Assembly: GCF_030158815.1 (NCBI RefSeq)
Contig: NZ_BPFZ01000003.1
Location: forward strand, 62,001 to 126,000
Source of the DNA: Candidatus Phycosocius spiralis
GTDB taxonomy: Bacteria > Pseudomonadota > Alphaproteobacteria > Caulobacterales > Aquidulcibacteraceae
Length of the DNA: 64,000 nt
Reading direction: 5' to 3'
Shown piece by piece: positions 1 through 8,707 of the stretch. Numbering within the stretch: position 1 is the first letter of the stretch; each line of letters opens with the position of its first letter. The notes below the pieces were generated by a model, which saw only the letters and a program-made list of their open reading frames with translations, was not told the DNA's origin and searched no databases. Made by a program: the position numbers and the translations under genes.

Positions 1-362
1 CCAATGGTCACAGCGCCATGGCCTGATTGCTCGATCACGCAAGCCCCTTCACACAAGCGGTCTTGCGGGCAGATGCGGCCACAGATTTCGGGCATAGAAT
101 TGGTCGCCGATGACAGGGCATAGGCTTCCTCCAAGCGGCCCTCGGCTGTCATTTTCAGCCAATCAGGAATGTTGTTTTGCAGGGGGCAGCCGGTTTGACA
201 AAATGGCACACCGCATTGGGAGCAGCGCGAAGCCTGCTCATTGGCTTTTTGGGTAATGAATTCGGCATAGATTTCATGGAAATCGCCGGTCCGCTTGGCG
301 ACTTCGCGCTTATTGGGCATTTGCGCGTCAATGCTGACGAATTTTAATAGCCGCTCAGCCAT
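1..362 (-). CDS. gltD: Glutamate synthase small subunit GltD, 5' part
   Basis: About 120 N-terminal residues are visible; the rest lies beyond the left edge. The start codon is at 362-360 and the protein begins MAERLLKFVSIDAQ. Two cysteine clusters, CSQCGVPFCQTGCP and CGRICPQDRLCEGAC, are the N-terminal iron-sulfur ligands of the GltD/dihydropyrimidine dehydrogenase-type flavoprotein family. In the family, this subunit takes electrons from NADPH and passes them to GltB, which makes glutamate from glutamine and 2-oxoglutarate. The gene diverges from uppP, and the shared spacer holds two palindromic sites (480-502 and 566-588) that could control either gene. The FAD and NADPH domains cannot be checked here. 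Confidence 0.9.
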   Translation of the reverse strand, partial: MAERLLKFVSIDAQMPNKREVAKRTGDFHEIYAEFITQKANEQASRCSQCGVPFCQTGCPLQNNIPDWLKMTAEGRLEEAYALSSATNSMPEICGRICPQDRLCEGACVIEQSGHGAVTI

Positions 363-479
363 TCTTACACTCGATCCCTCATCACCCATCGGCTGGGCTT
401 AGCCCGCGCGACTTACCCCATTTGTCGTAACTCACGTTCCTAACGTTAAAACTGATGAAAGCCAAGCAAAATTCACAAT

Positions 480-502
480 TTAGGTAAATTATTTGACCTA
501 AA
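480..502. promoter_or_regulatory. Palindromic operator candidate, copy 1
   Basis: This AT-rich inverted repeat has arms TTAGGT (480-485) and ACCTAA (496-501) separated by 10 bases. It agrees at 19 of 23 aligned positions with a second element at 566-588. It lies about 118 bp upstream of the gltD start and about 165 bp upstream of the uppP start. The regulator is unknown. Confidence 0.55.
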
Positions 503-565
503 ACTACTTATATCTGCCCCTTCCTTAGCGAAATTGACCCCCATTTTCGTATATAAAACCAAAGA

Positions 566-588
566 TTAGGTAATTTATATTACCTTAA
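566..588. promoter_or_regulatory. Palindromic operator candidate, copy 2
   Basis: The arms AGGTAAT (568-574) and ATTACCT (579-585) are perfect complements around TTAT, and the element begins TTAGGTAA like copy 1. The two copies start 86 bp apart, close to eight helical turns, which would suit cooperative binding or looping by one repressor. It sits about 78 bp upstream of the uppP start. The binding protein is not known; an Lrp-type regulator is encoded 2 kb away, but nothing links it directly. Confidence 0.55.
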
Positions 589-665
589 TATGCATGTAGC
601 TGCTGCTGGTTTTGTATGCCAACCCATGCCAGAACGCTGACCAAGCTGACACAAGATCGGGTTTT

Positions 666-1466
666 ATGAGCGACTATTTCATTGCAATCCTGTTGGGCAT
701 TATCGAAGGTCTCACCGAGTTTCTTCCCATTTCGTCCACCGGGCATTTAATTCTGGCTGAACAATTAATCGGGGCGGCCTTTCCTTCAACTTTTGAGACG
801 ATGATCCAACTGGGCGCGGTTTTGGCCGTGGTCGTGCTCTATTTTGACAAGTTGTGGAGCGTCATCATTTCCCTGCCCCAGAATCCGGCTTCTAGGCGCT
901 TTACGCTGGCAGTGGTTTTGGCTTTCTTCCCGTCGATGGGTTTGGGTGCGCTTCTACATGACTTCATTAAAAGTGTGTTGTTTAGCCCATTGGTGGTTTC
1001 TATTACGCTTGTGGTTGGTGGATTTCTTATCTTACTTACCGAAAAGCTGCGCCCAAAACCCCATGTACTAGTGGTCGACGATATTTCCATTTCGCTTGGT
1101 TTGAAAATCGGCCTTTGTCAGTGCTTGGCGCTCGTCCCTGGTATGTCCCGTTCAGGTGCCACCATTATTGGCGCGATGTTGATGGGGGTGGAACGCAAAG
1201 CCGCCGCAGAATTTAGCTTCTTCCTTTCAATCCCAACTATGCTGGGCGTCTTTGCCTTTGAAGGCTGGCACAACCGGCAGCAGCTGTTAGCGCAAGGCGG
1301 GCAGGACCTCTTGTTGATTGCCATTGGCTTTGTGGTCGCGTTGATCACAGCGATTTTTGTCATTAAGCTATTCATTGGCATTGTCGGTCGGGTAGGCTTT
1401 GCACCCTTCGCGTATTACCGCATTGCCCTAGGCTTGGTTATGCTTGGGATCTTTTGGCCAGGCTAG
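666..1466 (+). CDS. uppP: Undecaprenyl-diphosphatase UppP (BacA)
   Basis: The product is a 266-aa polytopic inner-membrane enzyme. UppP removes one phosphate from undecaprenyl diphosphate to recycle the carrier lipid for peptidoglycan, and overproduction is known to give bacitracin resistance. Visible family motifs are GIIEGLTEFLPISSTGHL near the N-terminus and PGMSRSGATI in the second half, both part of the active site. The ATG at 666 is preferred over an in-frame TTG at 612 because the conserved family start (M-x-D-Y-F) begins there. The stop overlaps the convergent coaBC stop by four bases. Confidence 0.95.
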   Translation: MSDYFIAILLGIIEGLTEFLPISSTGHLILAEQLIGAAFPSTFETMIQLGAVLAVVVLYFDKLWSVIISLPQNPASRRFTLAVVLAFFPSMGLGALLHDFIKSVLFSPLVVSITLVVGGFLILLTEKLRPKPHVLVVDDISISLGLKIGLCQCLALVPGMSRSGATIIGAMLMGVERKAAAEFSFFLSIPTMLGVFAFEGWHNRQQLLAQGGQDLLLIAIGFVVALITAIFVIKLFIGIVGRVGFAPFAYYRIALGLVMLGIFWPG

Positions 1467-2674
1467 TTCGCAGCAGCTGAAAAATGCTGGGCAATGGTAT
1501 CTACCAACCGTTTGGCTATTTGCTCTTTTGGGGCCTGCGACCATGTTTGATGGCCGTTGGGCGTTAGCAGCGTCACTGCATTTGTATCCCCGCCCATAGC
1601 GTCGCCTGACACATCATTGGCGACCATCCAGTCACATTTCTTATTGTTACGCTTCAAAGCGGCATAGGTAAGCACGTCATGGGTTTCAGCCGCAAAGCCG
1701 ATGACTAGGCTTGGCCGATTGGTTCCAGATTGTGCAATCGTTGCCACGATATCAGGGTTTTCCACCAAAGCGATATTCGGTGAACCCTGGCTGCTTTTTT
1801 GCTTTAGTTTGACGTCGACCATAGTTTTGGGGCGCCAATCGGCAACGGCGGCCACCGCAACAAAAATGTCGGCTGGTAAGGCGCTTTGGCACGCGGCTAA
1901 CATATCGCGTGCGCTTTCCACCCGCACCATCGTTACGCCTGGCACATCATGGAGCGCAGTAGGTCCAGATACCAAAGTAACGCGCGCTCCGGCCCGCGCT
2001 AAAGCCGCTGCAATCGCATAGCCTTGTTTGCCTGAAGACCGGTTTGAAATGAAGCGTACAGGATCAAGCGCCTCTAAAGTTGGCCCAGCGGTTACAATCG
2101 CGCTGCGACCCGCTAGAGACCCGTACACTGCTTTCCCGTTCAAAAAACCTTCTACCACACAGGCAATATCTTCAGGTTCTGCCATCCGGCCGGGGCCATA
2201 TTCGCCACAAGCCATCTCGCCTTCTTCAGGGCCTACAAAATGGATGCCATCGCCGCGCAGGGTTTCCATGGTGCGCCTAACAGCTGGGTGGTACCACATT
2301 GCCACATTCATGGCCGGTGCCATCATCACAGGCTTATTGGTTGCCAATAAAGTTGTAGAAGCTAAATCATTAGCCAGCCCATGGGCGGCTTTTGCCATCA
2401 AATCGGCGGTAGCTGGTGCCACTAACACCAAATCGGCACTACGCGACAATTCAATATGGCCCATTTTGGCTTCTTGGGTGAGGTCGAACAACTCTTCATG
2501 CACTTCGTTATGGCTGACGCTGGCCAAACTCAGCGGGGTTACAAAAGCACTGCCAGCCTTGGTCAAAATGATACGACAGCCGATGCCGCGTTTTTCAAGT
2601 GCCCGTACCAACAGCGGGGCTTTATAGGCGGAAATGCCCCCACCAACGATTAACAGGACGCGCTTTTGGCTCAT
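1463..2674 (-). CDS. coaBC: Bifunctional phosphopantothenoylcysteine decarboxylase / phosphopantothenate-cysteine ligase
   Basis: This 403-aa protein carries out two steps of coenzyme A synthesis: ligation of cysteine to 4'-phosphopantothenate and decarboxylation of the product. The N-terminal half is the FMN-dependent CoaC domain (GGGISAYKAPLL at the start, PAMNVAMWYHPA with the active-site Asn, and a MACGEYGPGRMAE substrate clamp). The C-terminal half is the CoaB domain (VTAGPTLEALDPVRFISN, then AAVADWRP). The length matches the fused Dfp family. It converges on uppP and is separated from the Lrp gene upstream by 36 bp. Confidence 0.95.
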   Translation of the reverse strand: MSQKRVLLIVGGGISAYKAPLLVRALEKRGIGCRIILTKAGSAFVTPLSLASVSHNEVHEELFDLTQEAKMGHIELSRSADLVLVAPATADLMAKAAHGLANDLASTTLLATNKPVMMAPAMNVAMWYHPAVRRTMETLRGDGIHFVGPEEGEMACGEYGPGRMAEPEDIACVVEGFLNGKAVYGSLAGRSAIVTAGPTLEALDPVRFISNRSSGKQGYAIAAALARAGARVTLVSGPTALHDVPGVTMVRVESARDMLAACQSALPADIFVAVAAVADWRPKTMVDVKLKQKSSQGSPNIALVENPDIVATIAQSGTNRPSLVIGFAAETHDVLTYAALKRNNKKCDWMVANDVSGDAMGGDTNAVTLLTPNGHQTWSQAPKEQIAKRLVDTIAQHFSAAAN

Positions 2675-2710
2675 GTCTGCCCTTTAGCCGATAATGCCAT
2701 GGACCAAAAG

Positions 2711-3187
2711 CTATATTCGCAAAGGTACGGCGGTGGTGAATTTAATCGTCTCCATCGCAAAACTAGAACTTACATCATTGAGCTTGGCCGAACGGATCAA
2801 CTTTTTATAGACACGGTCATAATCACCGATGGATGCCACTAAAAGCTTTAACAAATAATCAGTCTCCCCGCTCATGCGGTAAAACTCCACCACTTCAGGA
2901 ATCGCTCTGACCGCCTTGGCAAAATCTTCCAGCCAAGCGTCGGAATGATCAGAGGTCTTTATCGCGACAAACACAGTCACGCCAATGCCCAGAGCTTCCG
3001 GATTGATCAAGGCGACCCGTTTGGTAATGATCCCGACCTCTTCCATGCGCTTGATCCGCCGCCAAGCCGTATTGGCCGACATGGCTGTGCGCTTGGACAA
3101 TTCTTCGAGCGAAATCGCGGCATCTTGTTGAAGGATTGACAAAAGCTTAACATCAGCTTCGTCTAATTTTTGATTGTTTGGCTCCAT
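2711..3187 (-). CDS. Lrp/AsnC family transcriptional regulator
   Basis: The 158-aa protein has an N-terminal winged helix-turn-helix (LDEADVKLLSILQQDA, ISLEELSKRTAMSANTAWRRIKRMEE) and a C-terminal RAM ligand-binding domain (FVAIKTSDHSDAW, GETDYLLKLLVASIGDYD). Family members sense amino acids and bind DNA as dimers or octamers. It is probably cotranscribed with coaBC only by proximity (36 bp). Its spacer toward the divergent DUF6356 gene is AT-rich. Targets are not known; the last residues (KFTTAVPLRI) are typical of alphaproteobacterial Lrp paralogues. Confidence 0.9.
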   Translation of the reverse strand: MEPNNQKLDEADVKLLSILQQDAAISLEELSKRTAMSANTAWRRIKRMEEVGIITKRVALINPEALGIGVTVFVAIKTSDHSDAWLEDFAKAVRAIPEVVEFYRMSGETDYLLKLLVASIGDYDRVYKKLIRSAKLNDVSSSFAMETIKFTTAVPLRI

Positions 3188-3291
3188 AATCGAAATTTAA
3201 TAAGCAATTTTACGGTAAACACAATAAAAAAGTGAAAAATTCTCGCTGATTCTAAGATAATATCACCTCATGCTATTTAGGGGAAGGTCAG

Positions 3292-3549
3292 ATGTTTAAA
3301 AAACTATTTGTCGATCATCCAAGCACTGTAGGTGAAACATATAGTGAACATTTTTGTGTTGCCTTCGGTTTTGGCTTCAAGCTTTTGGGTGCAGCTTTGG
3401 CTTGCATGATTCATGGCTTAATTCCTGGCCTTTTTAAATCGACGGGCAGTGCGACCATTAGCTGCCTTCATGAGGAAATGGTGACCCATCGTGATCGACG
3501 TCACCATCATGCACCTAAAGCTAGTACTGCAAATGGTAAAATCGCCTAA
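3292..3549 (+). CDS. DUF6356 family small membrane-associated protein
   Basis: This 85-aa protein begins MFKKLFVDHPSTVGETYSEH, which matches the DUF6356 family as I recall it; the role of that family is unknown. A hydrophobic stretch at about residues 26-48 could span or lie on the membrane. The C-terminal tail is rich in His and Arg (HRDRRHHH), a possible metal-binding run. A purine-rich ribosome-binding site, GGGGAAGG, precedes the ATG. It diverges from the Lrp gene. Confidence 0.8.
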   Translation: MFKKLFVDHPSTVGETYSEHFCVAFGFGFKLLGAALACMIHGLIPGLFKSTGSATISCLHEEMVTHRDRRHHHAPKASTANGKIA

Positions 3550-3636
3550 CACATCAAAGCCATAAACCAATTGCTCATGTTAGATCCGACTTTAGGATAA
3601 GCATTGCTTGCAAATAGGGTTGAGATTTGGGGGCAT

Positions 3637-4644
3637 ATGTTTAAATCAGTCGCGAAATACGGGCCTGGAGTCGGTGTGGGGATTGCTCTTGCAGCACTTG
3701 CCTATTTTCCAACTCAAGGAACGCGTGTCCCAACCTTGTTGGTTGCACTTTTACTTGGTATGGCGGCAGCCTTTATCTTAAACCAACCAGCTTTTAAATC
3801 TGGAAACGATGTCTTGGCCAAGCCGTTGTTGCGCATTGGCGTCGCTTTGATGGGTTTTCGGATCACCATTTCTGACCTGCAGATCTTAGGATGGCAACCT
3901 GCTTTGATAGCCATGGCTGCAACTTTTGGTACCTTAGGGCTTGGGTATCTGGCGGGGCGAGCCTTATTTTTGCCGCGGGCTACGGCATTTTTAACTGCCG
4001 CATCTGTAGCCATTTGTGGGGCGTCTGCTGCATTGGCGATTGCCACGGTTTTGGCGCGCCGACCCAATTCGCAGGTAGAGCGTGATGTTGTTGCTACAGT
4101 TGCAACCATCACTATTTTGGGGACTATAGCGATGGTTCTCTATCCAGCAATGTGCCATTATTTAAACTTACCCCTCATTCCTTCGGCCGTTTTTTTGGGC
4201 GCTACGATCCATGAAGTCGCCCAAGTCGTGGCAGCTTCTGATCTTTATGGTCAAGCGGCTACACCAGCAGCAACCACCGTCAAAATGATCCGAGTTGCCA
4301 TGCTGCCAATTGTTATATTTGGGCTGATGATGATCTTATCCCTACGTGATCGTACGGGGTTAGATGATGAGACCCATGAAGCGACGGTTCCAGTTTTTTT
4401 ATTGGGATTTGTGGCCGCGATTGTCGTGACCAACACAGGATGGCTAACCCATAGAGGCATCTTAGCCTTAACACAGATTTCAAATCTATGTCTGGTTGTC
4501 TCCATGGTAGCACTTGGTGCCAATACCTCAATTAAGGGGGTGATGGCTTTGGGGCCGCAAGCAGTGGGCGCATTATTGGTTCAAACCATGATAATTGCCG
4601 CGATCTCGGCGGCCGGCATTGGTATGATGATCATCATGAATTAA
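3637..4644 (+). CDS. YeiH/putative sulfate exporter family membrane protein
   Basis: The 335-aa, highly hydrophobic protein has roughly ten membrane segments. The motifs GVALMGFRITISDL, AICGASAALAIA and FLGATIHEVAQVVAAS are characteristic of the UPF0324/YeiH (PSE) family, some members of which have been linked to sulfonate or sulfate export. The ATG at 3637 follows a GGGGG-rich stretch and is preferred to an in-frame TTG at 3604. The substrate cannot be told from the sequence. Confidence 0.85.
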   Translation: MFKSVAKYGPGVGVGIALAALAYFPTQGTRVPTLLVALLLGMAAAFILNQPAFKSGNDVLAKPLLRIGVALMGFRITISDLQILGWQPALIAMAATFGTLGLGYLAGRALFLPRATAFLTAASVAICGASAALAIATVLARRPNSQVERDVVATVATITILGTIAMVLYPAMCHYLNLPLIPSAVFLGATIHEVAQVVAASDLYGQAATPAATTVKMIRVAMLPIVIFGLMMILSLRDRTGLDDETHEATVPVFLLGFVAAIVVTNTGWLTHRGILALTQISNLCLVVSMVALGANTSIKGVMALGPQAVGALLVQTMIIAAISAAGIGMMIIMN

Positions 4645-4724
4645 ACGTCAGTTTGACCCTTGCCTAATTGAAATCGAATGGTCATTTTAGTGTTGGGTGG
4701 GTAGATCGACATGGAGATGGTGCA

Positions 4725-5366
4725 ATGAAACCAATCATGATGTATTTAGCCGCGCTTGCTGTCTTGACCACAGCAAGTTGTTCAACAACCGAGTTTAATA
4801 ACGGCCAAACACCTTACCAATCAGCCGAACAAGGTAAGTTTGGCTATTCAGATCAACGCATTGAGACCAATCGCTTTCGGATCATGTTTGAAGGCAATAG
4901 CCGCACTTCACGTGAGCGGGTGGAAGACGCGCTCTTATTGCGTGCCGCTGAAGTAACACTGGAAAATGGATTTGATTGGTTTCAAATTGTTGAACGCGCA
5001 ACCGATCCAAAGATCACAACTGGTTATAGTCGTTCACCAAGCTGGGCTTTTGGTGGGGCTTGGGGCTATGGGCCAGGATTTGCAACTTGGCGCAGCTACC
5101 ATCCACGTTATGGCTGGATAAGCTATTATGACCCGTTTTGGGCAAGCGGGCTATTTGACCCATTCGATCGTGAAGTAATCACACGTTTTCAAGCCAGTGC
5201 AGAGATTGTTTTAGGGAAAGGGGTTAAGCCAAATGATCGACCAGACACATTTGATGCGCGCGACGTGAAAAAGAATTTGGGTGGTCGTCTTATCCCTGCT
5301 CCACCCCAAACACCAACCCAATCTTCACCCCAATCGCCATCCATTCCACCCCAGGCGACTCCTTGA
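4725..5366 (+). CDS. CC0125/CC1285-type lipoprotein
   Basis: The 213-aa protein has a lipoprotein signal peptide (MKPIMMYLAALAVLTTASC; Cys at residue 19 is the expected lipidation site). The body, with YSDQRIETNRFRIMFEGNSRTSRERVEDALLLRAAEVT, resembles the CC0125/CC1285 lipoproteins of Caulobacter, whose function is unknown. A central stretch is rich in Trp, Tyr and Gly (GGAWGYGPG, WRSYHPRYGW), and the tail is Pro/Gln-rich and probably disordered. The ATG at 4725 follows GGAGATGG; an earlier in-frame start at 4668 would ruin the signal peptide. Confidence 0.85.
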   Translation: MKPIMMYLAALAVLTTASCSTTEFNNGQTPYQSAEQGKFGYSDQRIETNRFRIMFEGNSRTSRERVEDALLLRAAEVTLENGFDWFQIVERATDPKITTGYSRSPSWAFGGAWGYGPGFATWRSYHPRYGWISYYDPFWASGLFDPFDREVITRFQASAEIVLGKGVKPNDRPDTFDARDVKKNLGGRLIPAPPQTPTQSSPQSPSIPPQATP

Positions 5367-5396
5367 CAGGTAAATCCATCACCTGCCCATTATATC

Positions 5397-5435
5397 GCGC
5401 CATTGATAACATTAGATTGCTCTTATCAATGGCGC
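5397..5435. repeat. Perfect 13-bp inverted repeat
   Basis: The arms GCGCCATTGATAA (5397-5409) and TTATCAATGGCGC (5423-5435) are exact complements around a 13-base spacer. The repeat lies just after the lipoprotein stop and no T-tract follows, so a rho-independent terminator is not obvious. It may instead protect the mRNA end or bind a protein. Confidence 0.6.
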
Positions 5436-5487
5436 TTACAAATACTGCCAACCCACTAGAGACGCGGAATTTCATGTGTCTATTGAG

Positions 5488-5533
5488 GTTTAGGGGGGTG
5501 ATAAATTAGTTTGATATGATCCCCCTTAAACTT
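5488..5533. terminator. Imperfect hairpin between convergent lipoprotein and sod genes
   Basis: GTTTAGGGGGGTGAT pairs with ATGATCCCCCTTAAAC, with a few wobbles, around an AT-rich loop. The hairpin touches the sod stop codon. Its position between two convergent genes fits a bidirectional terminator, although no clean T-run is seen on either side. Confidence 0.4.
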
Positions 5534-5534
5534 C

Positions 5535-6266
5535 CTAGTAAGCTTTAGATTTTGCGGCTTGGGCATACAGATTGGATACTTGCGTCCAATTGATGATCGG
5601 CCACCAAGCATCCACATAGTCAGCACGTCTATTTTGATATTTGAGATAATAAGCATGTTCCCACACATCGTTGCCTAAAATGGGGGTACCGCGAAACTCA
5701 CCCACATTCATCAAAGGATTGTCTTGATTGGGGGTAGAGCCCACAGCCAGCTTACCGTCGGCTTTGACAATCAGCCATGCCCAACCCGAACCAAACTGGC
5801 CTAATGATGCCGCGCGAAACTTGGCTTTTAATGCATCAAGGGAGCCAAAATCTCGAACAATCGCCGCGGTGAGGGCTGGGGAGGGACTACCGCCTGCTCC
5901 AAGTGGGGCCATGATCTTCCAGTAAAAGCTATGGTTCCAATGCCCTCCTGCATTGTTGCGAATAGCAGGTGGAGCTGTCGCGGCTGAGGCCAAAAGAGCC
6001 TCGAGGCTTTTGCCCGCAAAGGCTGGGTTGGCAGCAATTGCAGCATTCAGCCCCGCAACTTGGGTTCCATGATGGCGCTCATAATGGATACGCATGGTTG
6101 CTTCATCTATGCTGGGCTCAAGCGCATTAAAGGCATAAGGAAGGGGGGCTTGGGTAAAGGTGGCAGCTTGTGAGGCTGGTGTTGTTACCGGCGTAGAGCC
6201 CACAGGCTGCGCCAAGACAGGTGCTGCGCAAAGCGATAGAAGAATGGCGCAAAGGGCGTGTTTCAT
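5535..6266 (-). CDS. Exported Fe/Mn superoxide dismutase
   Basis: The 243-aa protein starts with a Sec signal peptide (MKHALCAILLSLCAAPVLAQ), so it should act in the periplasm. A Ser/Thr/Pro/Ala linker follows, then a full SOD domain. Metal ligands are visible at about His61 (HYERHH), His112 (WNHSFYW) and Asp200 and His204 (DVWEHAYY). The GGHWNH and LGNDVWEHAYYLKYQNRR contexts look more like Mn than Fe enzymes, but metal use is uncertain. The second ATG (6266) is chosen because AAGGA is well spaced before it. Confidence 0.9.
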   Translation of the reverse strand: MKHALCAILLSLCAAPVLAQPVGSTPVTTPASQAATFTQAPLPYAFNALEPSIDEATMRIHYERHHGTQVAGLNAAIAANPAFAGKSLEALLASAATAPPAIRNNAGGHWNHSFYWKIMAPLGAGGSPSPALTAAIVRDFGSLDALKAKFRAASLGQFGSGWAWLIVKADGKLAVGSTPNQDNPLMNVGEFRGTPILGNDVWEHAYYLKYQNRRADYVDAWWPIINWTQVSNLYAQAAKSKAY

Positions 6267-6409
6267 GATCATTCCTTACTTATGTATGATAGAGATATTG
6301 TATCTGGCCCAGCGATCCTCAAGATCGATTGGCCGAACAAAGCGCATCTTGTTAAAGACGACTATGTGCACGACTTTTGGCGCAATCCAACCCTAAAATT
6401 GAGATCCAC

Positions 6410-6613
6410 ATGAATGAACGCGTCGAAGCTTTGGAAGTTCAAATCACCCATTTAAGCCGGGTGGTGGAGGATTTATCGGACATTTGTGCGCAACAAGCCG
6501 ATGAGATCGGTCGTCTAAAGCGCAGGCTGGATCATTGGGTGGCGCGCGAAGCACAGCGCCAAAGCGAAGCCGCGGACCCTGCGATGATCGATCAAAAGCC
6601 GCCCCATTACTAA
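6410..6613 (+). CDS. slyX: SlyX family coiled-coil protein
   Basis: This 67-aa protein is almost wholly heptad-like helix (MNERVEALEVQITHLSRVVEDL, then DEIGRLKRRLDHW) and ends in Pro-Pro-His-Tyr, the usual SlyX signature. The role of SlyX is poorly understood. The ATG at 6410 fits the family start; an upstream in-frame ATG (6377) adds residues that do not look like SlyX. It converges on the DUF2332 gene with a 9-bp gap. Confidence 0.85.
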   Translation: MNERVEALEVQITHLSRVVEDLSDICAQQADEIGRLKRRLDHWVAREAQRQSEAADPAMIDQKPPHY

Positions 6614-6622
6614 GGATCTGCG

Positions 6623-7696
6623 CTAAGCGCCAAGCCATTCAACTGAGCGGCCATGGGGATGGATGCTCGCCAGTTTTCGCCTTTGATTAGAGGGCCACTC
6701 CATCAGATCAATGATTTGGTTGGTAACAAACTGCTGATGGCCAAGCTCAGGGTTTGGTTCATACCGTAACCAAGCAAGGGGGCTTTCTTTGGTGGCTGCA
6801 GCCCCATGGCGCTGCATGGTCTGTTCAATCGCTTGACGGACAACGAGGGGTGGATATTGAAAAAACACCGAATGATAAACCACCGTCAGGGCATCTTTCG
6901 CGCGCTTCCTAAGCTTGTCGGCCAACCAATCGGCGGCATCGGCCTGATCGGGAACAAAGGCGTGGGCTTGGGCGATGTTAAGAGCTGATTCCAAGCGCGC
7001 CAAGCGGTCAAATTGCTCTGGCCAAACATAGGCCATCAAGCGTAGGCGATGGTCGCGATCACTTGCGTCTAGAGGATTTTGGTCACAGGCGGCGCGGTGA
7101 CGAATCGGCGACTGCTCTGGAACAAATGGCCTGGCACCAGTCCATCGCGCAGTTATATGCACCTTCGCGTAGGCGGGCTCTGGTCGCCACGACCACGCGT
7201 CTGTAAGATACTCAAAATGATCCATGAAGATGTTCAGGCCCGCGGACGCCCCAAGCTCTAACACGTCAATCGGGCCGTCAAATCCTTGAGCAGCCGCACA
7301 CAGGCCGGGCCACAGCCCCACAGAGCGGCTCACTTCATTGGTTTGGGGTGGCGATTGAATAATGACCTTCACCCAATCCGCCTCGGCGCGCAGGGTCGCT
7401 TCTGCCAGTGCCCAAGCCACTTCTATCGACCAGTCATAACCCGGTCTTGGCCAAGCCTTAGCCAAATCGCTGTCTGAGTTTTTTAAGGCGCAATAATGAA
7501 GCGCACCCGTCAGCCGCAAGGCAAGCGCATCGCTGATGGGATGGCTGGGCCAGCCTTTGGTTAAGTCAGCAACGATGCCGCCCCGCGCATAATCATCCGC
7601 CATTGCGCGGCATAAAGCGGCTGTAAACGGAGCTTGAAGGTCCTTACACCACATGGCTTGCTGGAGCAAAGCCGCATGAACGCTCGAAACTACCAT
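6623..7696 (-). CDS. DUF2332 domain-containing protein
   Basis: The 357-aa soluble protein matches the DUF2332 pattern: an N-terminal LRLTGALHYCAL segment, a central WPGLCAAAQGFDGPIDVLELGASAGLN, and a C-terminal VVYHSVFFQYPP region. The LELGASAGLN stretch resembles the S-adenosylmethionine-binding glycine loop of methyltransferases, so a Rossmann-like fold is plausible. No function is established. It stands between slyX and the lipocalin gene, with no evident operon partner. Confidence 0.85.
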   Translation of the reverse strand: MVVSSVHAALLQQAMWCKDLQAPFTAALCRAMADDYARGGIVADLTKGWPSHPISDALALRLTGALHYCALKNSDSDLAKAWPRPGYDWSIEVAWALAEATLRAEADWVKVIIQSPPQTNEVSRSVGLWPGLCAAAQGFDGPIDVLELGASAGLNIFMDHFEYLTDAWSWRPEPAYAKVHITARWTGARPFVPEQSPIRHRAACDQNPLDASDRDHRLRLMAYVWPEQFDRLARLESALNIAQAHAFVPDQADAADWLADKLRKRAKDALTVVYHSVFFQYPPLVVRQAIEQTMQRHGAAATKESPLAWLRYEPNPELGHQQFVTNQIIDLMEWPSNQRRKLASIHPHGRSVEWLGA

Positions 7697-7726
7697 CCAA
7701 ACAATCCTAATTCTCAGACTAGAGCG

Positions 7727-8356
7727 CTAAGGCTGTATGGTATCTTTTAATAGATCGATCCGATAGCCATTTTGGAGTGCGGCATCATTGAGGGCGGTGC
7801 GCTGGGCCGGTGTGATTTTCGGTGTTCGGGCCAGAAGCCAAAGATAATCGCCATTGGGCCCTCCAACCAGTGCGGTTTGATAGGCGCTATCAAGATATAG
7901 CACCCAATAATTGCCTTGGCCTTTTGGTAGTGGGATTGGGGTGAAGTTAACGGCAAGCTTTGCATTGTTGGAACCAGCGATCACCGACGCAATTCCCTTC
8001 ACAGCGCGCGGTTTACCCGAACTTGTGCCGTGCGCGCACGTGTTTGTTACGCCAACCCGGCCATCAGCGCGCACTTCATAATGTGCTGTCACACCCTCAC
8101 ATTTTTTTTGAAAACTATTCGGATAGCGGGCAATCTCGTACCAAGTACCCCCATAGCGCTGAAGATCGACACTTGGCACGGTTACAGGGGGTGGGCTATT
8201 TTTTGGGCGTCCTTGGGTGCCAACGATACAACCAGAAATTGTAATACATGCGATCATGACAATCATGGTCGTAAAGGCTGACACTTTATCAGCCTTGGCT
8301 AGGAGAAGCGGTTTTATGAGCCAATCGTGCAGCAATGGCTTCCGAGTTTTTTCCAT
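7727..8356 (-). CDS. Lipocalin family outer-membrane lipoprotein (Blc-like)
   Basis: A lipobox (ITISGC) is followed by the lipocalin signature (YGGTWYEIARYPNSFQKKC) and the family's later strands (NYWVLYLDSAYQTALVGGPNGDYLWLLAR). Bacterial lipocalins bind fatty acids or lysophospholipids at the outer membrane. The start is uncertain: ATG 8356 has an AAGG nine bases upstream but gives an unusually long N-region before the lipobox; ATG 8398 lacks a ribosome-binding site, and an internal start near the lipobox is also possible. Confidence 0.85.
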   Translation of the reverse strand: MEKTRKPLLHDWLIKPLLLAKADKVSAFTTMIVMIACITISGCIVGTQGRPKNSPPPVTVPSVDLQRYGGTWYEIARYPNSFQKKCEGVTAHYEVRADGRVGVTNTCAHGTSSGKPRAVKGIASVIAGSNNAKLAVNFTPIPLPKGQGNYWVLYLDSAYQTALVGGPNGDYLWLLARTPKITPAQRTALNDAALQNGYRIDLLKDTIQP

Positions 8357-8398
8357 CAAATGATACCTTCTACAGTTGTCGTTATTCGCCTGCATCAA

Positions 8399-8707
8399 AA
8401 CATTGTGCGTTGACTCTTATCCCATGAGAATTAGAGCGTGGAATATAAACGCCTTAACCCCACTATGCTACAAAACAAGTGCTCGGCAACGCCTATTTTG
8501 AAACTTTAAGATGTCATCTGATCGCGGCCTTGGATTAATTGAAGTGGTCTTGGGCACAATATGATGAGCAAACCCTATTGCTAAAAATGGAGCAGTAACA
8601 AACTTCAACCACAGGGGGCAAGACCGAAATGTGAACCACGCCAGAGGCAAGAACCCTTACGCCAACGTCACATTGAACTCTCCTCAATGCTGGCAGATCA
8701 AGCGATT
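8399..8707. other. Intergenic stretch, nothing recognised
   Basis: This region of about 309 bases lies between the lipocalin gene and the pheT stop. It contains no ORF with a recognisable product, no tRNA-like sequence and no strong hairpin. It should include the lipocalin promoter, but I cannot place it. Confidence 0.5.
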
